A stretch of 64,000 nt of DNA from Streptomyces sp. GS7 (GTDB lineage: Bacteria; Actinomycetota; Actinomycetes; Streptomycetales; Streptomycetaceae): positions 3,279,501-3,343,500 of the forward strand of contig NZ_CP047146.1 in assembly GCF_009834125.1 (NCBI RefSeq), written 5' to 3'. Both the position numbers and the translations under genes were made by a program. Numbering within the stretch: the stretch's first letter is position 1; each line of letters opens with the position of its first letter. Under the pieces are notes generated by a model. That model made no database searches, was not told the origin of the DNA, and saw nothing but the letters and a program-made list of their open reading frames with translations. Positions 60,087-64,000 of this stretch are shown one piece after another.

Positions 60087-61724
60087 TCACTCCCGGCACA
60101 GCAGGCCGCCCAGCACCTCCCGGAGCGCCCCTTCCGGATCGGCCACCCGGCCCTCCGCGCGCCAGGCCACGAACCCGTCGGGGCGCACCAGCACCGCGCC
60201 CTCCGGCGCCGTCCCGTGGACCTCGGCCCAGTCGGCGCCGTCCTCCGGGGCCAGGTCGGCGTCCGGGCCGTCGCCGATGCGGTGGTGGTCCAGGCGCGCC
60301 GACCAGTGCCGGGCGGCGCTCTCGGCGGCGGCGCGCCACACCGCACCGTCCTCGGGGCCGGTGAGCAGGATGAAGGACCGCTCGTAGAGGTCCAGGGTGG
60401 AGCGGCGTTCGCCGGCGCCGTGCAGCCACATGTGGGGGGCGCGGGTGCCGGGCTCGCCCGTCAGGCGCATCTGCTCGGGGACGACCGGCAGATCGGGGTC
60501 GGCGCCGATCACCGCGCCCTGCGGATAGCAGTAGCCGAGGGCGACGGTGAGCACCCCGCGCTGCCGGCCGCCGCCGGCGTTCGGGGCCGCCGCGTAGCCG
60601 GGGTGGCTGTGCTCGGCGGACCGGGCCGAGGCGCGGGCGCTGGTCGCCCGGGCCACCGGCTGCCGCTCCGCCTCGTACGTGTCGAGCAGCCCGGGAGCCG
60701 CGGCGCCCTCCAGTACGGCGGCGAGCTTCCAGGCGAGGTTGTGCGCGTCCTGGATGCCGGTGTTGGAGCCGAACGCCCCGGTCGGGGACATCTCGTGGGC
60801 CGAGTCGCCGGCCAGGAAGATCCGGCCGGCCCCGTACCGCTCCGCCACCCGCTCCGCCGCGTGCCAGGGCGCCTTGCCGGTGATCTCAACCGCCATACCG
60901 GGTACGCCGGTTGCCCGCCGGATGTGGTCGACGCACCGCTCGTCGGTGAAGTCCTCCAGGGTTTCGCCGCGGTCGGGGTGCCAGGGGGCGTGGAAGACCC
61001 AGTGCTCGCGGTTGTCCACCGGCAGCAGGGCGCCGTCGGCTTCCGGGTTGGTCAGATAGCAGGCGATGAAGCGGCGGTCGCCGACCGCGTCCGCCAGCTC
61101 GGGGGCCCGGAAGGTGATGCTGACGTTGTGGAAGAGGTCGCCGGGGCCGGTCTGGCCGATGCCGAGGCGCTCCCGTACGGGGCTGCGCGGGCCGTCGGCG
61201 GCGATCAGGTAGTCCGCGCGCAGGGTGGCGTGCTCACCGGTGTCGCGGTTCTTGACGACCGCGGTCACCCCGTCCGGGTCCTGGTCGCAGGACATGAGCT
61301 CGGTGGCGAACCGCAGATCGCCGCCGAGTTCGCGGGCACAGCGGACCAGCACCGGCTCCAGGTCGTTCTGGCTGCACAGGCACCAGCCGGCCGGGCTGAA
61401 CCGGGCCAGCCCGCCGCCCGGGTCGATCTCCCGGAACAGCCACTCCTGGTCGTCGCCGGTCAGCGAAGGGGTCTGAAGGATCCCGTGGTTGTCGGACAGG
61501 ACCGAGGCGGCCTCGCGGATCCGCCGTTCGGCGCCGGCCACCCGGAACAGTTCCATGGTGCGGACGTTGTTCCCCCGGCCGCGCGGATGCCGGGAGGTGT
61601 CCGCGTGCTTCTCGACCAGCGTGTGGGCGATGCCCAGGCGTCCCAGGAACAGTGAGGCGGACAGTCCCACCAGGGACCCGCCGACGATGAGGACCGGGAC
61701 CCGGTGCTCGGCCTTGGGGTTCAT
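60087..61724 (-). CDS. FAD-dependent hydroxylase of a spore-pigment locus (whiE ORFVIII-like)
   Basis: A 545-aa group A flavin monooxygenase. VLIVGGSLVGLSASLFLGRLG (about residues 10-30), the DG motif (AADGPRSPVRERLG) and GDSAHEMSPTGAFGSNTG are intact, with a C-terminal thioredoxin-like extension (about 420-545). This is the polyketide-hydroxylase layout (PgaE/RdmE/WhiE-VIII). In whiE loci this gene is divergent from ORFI, as here. It should hydroxylate the aromatic pigment. ATG 61724 follows GGAGC; longer starts exist at 61742 and 61796. Expression is expected late in sporulation. Confidence 0.86.
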   Translation of the reverse strand: MNPKAEHRVPVLIVGGSLVGLSASLFLGRLGIAHTLVEKHADTSRHPRGRGNNVRTMELFRVAGAERRIREAASVLSDNHGILQTPSLTGDDQEWLFREIDPGGGLARFSPAGWCLCSQNDLEPVLVRCARELGGDLRFATELMSCDQDPDGVTAVVKNRDTGEHATLRADYLIAADGPRSPVRERLGIGQTGPGDLFHNVSITFRAPELADAVGDRRFIACYLTNPEADGALLPVDNREHWVFHAPWHPDRGETLEDFTDERCVDHIRRATGVPGMAVEITGKAPWHAAERVAERYGAGRIFLAGDSAHEMSPTGAFGSNTGIQDAHNLAWKLAAVLEGAAAPGLLDTYEAERQPVARATSARASARSAEHSHPGYAAAPNAGGGRQRGVLTVALGYCYPQGAVIGADPDLPVVPEQMRLTGEPGTRAPHMWLHGAGERRSTLDLYERSFILLTGPEDGAVWRAAAESAARHWSARLDHHRIGDGPDADLAPEDGADWAEVHGTAPEGAVLVRPDGFVAWRAEGRVADPEGALREVLGGLLCRE

Positions 61725-61994
61725 TGCGTGCTCCAGCTCCATCGGGGCGTACGGCAGATGGAGCACGAATGCCCGCCCTGCGGGCTGTTCGATCACGGTT
61801 CACCTGCATGGCTCACAGATCTCGCGCCGACCGTGGGTCTTGGCCACGATCGAACACGGACAGCCCCCGCGACACGCCGGGCCGGCGGTCCGCCCATCCG
61901 GCTCAGTCGCCCGGATCGCACCGGTCCCCCGGATTGCACCGGAACTGACGACGCACCACAGGGGTCTTCGGGCCCCAGAGGAGATGCGTAGACG
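61725..61994. promoter_or_regulatory. Divergent promoter region of the spore-pigment locus
   Basis: About 270 bp between the divergent hydroxylase and SchA/CurD genes. In known whiE loci two sporulation-dependent promoters are found in this position. A GACAC (WhiA-type core) is at about 61871. No hexamers fit the vegetative sigma consensus, as expected for sporulation sigma factors. The assignment is by analogy. Confidence 0.5.
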
Positions 61995-63113
61995 ATGACA
62001 ACGCTGTCGGAACGAATATCGCAGTCCGCCTTCGACGGTTCCCGACTCCGGGTCGTCCTTCTGCTGGATCTGCAGGAAGGTGCCCAGCAGCGCTTCCTCG
62101 AAGCCTACGAGCAGCTCCGCAACCAGGTGGCGTCCGTCCCCGGGCACCTCACCGACCAGCTGTGCCAGTCCATCGAGAACCCCTCCCAGTGGCTGATCAC
62201 CAGCGAATGGGAGAGCGCACCTCCTTTCCTGGCCTGGGTCAACAGCGAGGAGCACGTCAAGATGGTCCAGCCGCTGCACGGCTGCGTCCGCGACACCCGT
62301 TCCCTGCGCTTCAGCGTTCTGCGCGAGACCTCGAACATCGCCGGACTCGTCCCCGAGCCGCCCAAGGGCCGGCTCCAGGTCGCCCCCCGCGTCGGTGACG
62401 GGGTGGTCCGGCACGCCCTGACCTTCACCGTGAAGCCGGGCAGCGAGCCGATGGTCGCCGAGATCCTCGCCGGGTACACCTCCCCGGAGTCCCGGGTCGA
62501 CGACACCACCCGGCTGCGCCGCACCTCCCTCTTCATGCACGGCAACCGCGTCGTACGGGCCATCGAGGTGCAGGGCGACCTGGTCGCCGCGCTGCGCCAC
62601 GTCTCCCGGCAGCCCGAGGTCCGCGCGGTCGAGGAGGCCCTCAACCCGTACCTGGAGCAGGACCGGGACCTCGAAGACCCCGACTCCGCCCGGGTGTTCT
62701 TCACCCGCGCCGCGCTGCCCGCGGTGCACCACGTGGCGGCCGTCGGCCACGAGCGCGAGCGGGTGCGGCGGCACGCGCTGCTCTACCCGGCCAAGCAGGG
62801 CTGCGGTATGCCGCTGGCCAAGATGCTGGCCCGTCAGGACGAGGAGGCCGCCGACGACCCGGCGTGCCCCGTCCACGGCAGCACCGTCTTCCAGCGCGAC
62901 GACATCGTCGTCCGGCTCGTCGACCTGCGGGTCCCCATCGAGAGCGACCCCGTGCTGTCCCTCGGCGCGCGCGGTCCCCGCAAGGTCGCCGTGCTGCGCC
63001 GGCTGCTCGACACCGATGTGGCCGGCGGCCTGTCCGACGACCGCGAACTCGCGCACTTCCTGGCGCGCGCCGACATGGACCTCATCACCGACCGCTGGGC
63101 ACCGGGCGCCTGA
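61995..63113 (+). CDS. SchA/CurD-domain protein (whiE ORFI-like)
   Basis: A 372-aa protein. The N-terminal about 110 residues form an antibiotic-biosynthesis-monooxygenase-like (ABM) ferredoxin fold ([24 protein letters not shown]). Residues about 125-355 carry the SchA/CurD domain, with [28 protein letters not shown] and a second similar repeat. In spore-pigment and curamycin clusters these proteins are essential for a late polyketide step that is not chemically defined. ATG 61995 is the first gene of a rightward operon; next is the cupin after 74 bp. Confidence 0.87.
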   Translation: MTTLSERISQSAFDGSRLRVVLLLDLQEGAQQRFLEAYEQLRNQVASVPGHLTDQLCQSIENPSQWLITSEWESAPPFLAWVNSEEHVKMVQPLHGCVRDTRSLRFSVLRETSNIAGLVPEPPKGRLQVAPRVGDGVVRHALTFTVKPGSEPMVAEILAGYTSPESRVDDTTRLRRTSLFMHGNRVVRAIEVQGDLVAALRHVSRQPEVRAVEEALNPYLEQDRDLEDPDSARVFFTRAALPAVHHVAAVGHERERVRRHALLYPAKQGCGMPLAKMLARQDEEAADDPACPVHGSTVFQRDDIVVRLVDLRVPIESDPVLSLGARGPRKVAVLRRLLDTDVAGGLSDDRELAHFLARADMDLITDRWAPGA

Positions 63114-63187
63114 CGGCGTCCGCCCGTCCGCCCGTCGCGGGCGCACCATCCCCATCCGCCGGCACCACGCCCCTGGAGGAATCAGCC

Positions 63188-63622
63188 ATGACCACGTACC
63201 GCCCACGCATCGTGGACCTCAGCGAGACCCAGCCCAACCGCCGGCGCGGAGGTGATCTGCGCGCCATGCTGACACCCAGCGCGGTGGGCGCCACGAGCGG
63301 CTTCATGGGCATGGCTCTCGTGCAGCCCGGCGAGCGCATCGGCGAGCACTACCACCCGTACTCCGAGGAGTTCGTGTACGTCGTCCAGGGCTCGCTGGAG
63401 GTCGACCTCGACGGCGAGCCGCACCCGCTGCGCACGGACCAGGGGCTGCTGATCCCGCCGTACATGCGGCACCGCTTCCGCAACGTCGGGGACGTGGAGG
63501 CCCGGATGGTCTTCCACCTCGGCCCGCTGGCGCCGCGCCCCGAACTCGGGCACGTGGACACCGAGGGCACCGAAGAGGGATCGGCCGCGGCCCCACCGGA
63601 ACGGACGGAGCCGGTGTCATGA
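63188..63622 (+). CDS. Cupin-domain protein (whiE ORFII-like)
   Basis: A 144-aa small cupin. [21 protein letters not shown] is cupin motif 1 with the metal ligands His/His/Glu; [21 protein letters not shown] is motif 2 with the last His. Cupins of this kind in spore-pigment loci (for example whiE-II, schB) assist tailoring or cyclisation. ATG 63188 has GGAGGAATCAGCC upstream. The stop overlaps the ketosynthase start (ATGA). Confidence 0.87.
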   Translation: MTTYRPRIVDLSETQPNRRRGGDLRAMLTPSAVGATSGFMGMALVQPGERIGEHYHPYSEEFVYVVQGSLEVDLDGEPHPLRTDQGLLIPPYMRHRFRNVGDVEARMVFHLGPLAPRPELGHVDTEGTEEGSAAAPPERTEPVS

Positions 63623-64000
63623 TCCGCCGCGTGGCGGTCACCGGCATCGGCGTCGTCGCCCCGGGCGGCGTGGGGGTCCCCGCGTTCTGGGACCTGCTGT
63701 CCACCGGGCGTACGGCCACCCGCGGCATCACCCTCTTCGACCCCGCCGGGTTCCGCTCGCGGATCGCCGCCGAGTGCGACTTCGATCCCGCGCGGCACGG
63801 GCTGAGCGAGGAGCAGGTGAGCCGTTCGGACCGGTACATCCAGTTCGCGCTGGTCGCCGCGGAGGAAGCGATGCGCGAGGCCGGGCTGGACACCGCGAAG
63901 GAGGACCCCTGGCGGATCGGGGTCTCCCTGGGCACCGCGGTCGGCGGCACCACGCGCCTGGAGCACGACTATGTCGCGGTCAGCGAGTCCGGCCGCCGCT
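63619..64000 (+). CDS. Type II PKS beta-ketoacyl synthase alpha (KS-alpha), partial (whiE ORFIII-like)
   Basis: The first 127 codons of a ketosynthase: [23 protein letters not shown] and [20 protein letters not shown] are standard N-terminal KS-alpha blocks; [13 protein letters not shown] follows. The active-site Cys lies beyond the window. The start overlaps the cupin stop by 4 nt (ATGA). The chain-length factor and ACP are expected next. The gene is cut by the window end. Confidence 0.88.
   Translation, partial: MIRRVAVTGIGVVAPGGVGVPAFWDLLSTGRTATRGITLFDPAGFRSRIAAECDFDPARHGLSEEQVSRSDRYIQFALVAAEEAMREAGLDTAKEDPWRIGVSLGTAVGGTTRLEHDYVAVSESGRR

Overview
The window is from a high-GC actinomycete and almost certainly a Streptomyces. 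Coding regions have strong G/C third positions and many GTG starts. Gene order from 427 to 14094 follows the actinobacterial block known in Mycobacterium tuberculosis as Rv1822-Rv1832. The right end carries the start of a whiE-type spore-pigment locus, which is typical of sporulating streptomycetes.

Left part (1-14.1 kb) is conserved core. It starts with the 3' end of an rRNA operon (23S tail, 5S, terminator). Next come a CDP-alcohol phosphatidyltransferase, a nucleotidyltransferase fused to a degenerate phosphomannomutase, two DUF881 proteins flanking the small basic protein Sbp, a GarA-type FHA protein, MerR regulator FtsR, a DUF151 nuclease, a second MerR, DNA polymerase IV, a PRC-barrel protein, and gcvP behind a tandem glycine riboswitch. 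The gcvH found beside garA in mycobacteria is absent here.

Middle (14.1-53.8 kb) is a mosaic of short operons and divergent regulator/target pairs: a glutamate-cysteine ligase family protein, an anchored solute-binding-like protein, a CPBP membrane protein, PhzF/PadR, two EamA exporters with a candidate leader-peptide attenuator between them, XRE-cupin/flavin reductase, a PLP-linked MocR/PNPOx/PaiB group, EamA/LysR, matB with an overlapping fused carboxyltransferase, a DPP-IV-like peptidase, an SDR pair, an aldo/keto reductase, ung, TetR/flavin monooxygenase, a Gfo/Idh oxidoreductase, lnt, and an ABC exporter. Several promoters are legible. dinB and ung both carry the TTGTCAGTG-N8-(-10) element typical of PafBC/RecA-independent DNA-damage promoters, and several genes look leaderless, with a -10 element 6-7 nt before the start codon.

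Region 53.8-59.9 kb is a decay or insertion zone. It holds a frameshifted, shortened ATP-grasp gene, a GAF sensor kinase whose ATP-binding domain lacks its motifs, and two glutathione-peroxidase fragments on the same strand about 2.9 kb apart. Between those fragments lie small lipoprotein and secreted-protein genes with relaxed third-position bias.

Right end (60.0-64.0 kb) is a whiE-like spore-pigment locus: an FAD hydroxylase (ORFVIII-like) divergent from a SchA/CurD protein (ORFI-like), then a cupin (ORFII-like) and the truncated start of the ketosynthase alpha gene (ORFIII-like). No tRNA, CRISPR array or intact transposase was recognised. Functional calls rest on reading motifs and family memory; no database search was run.
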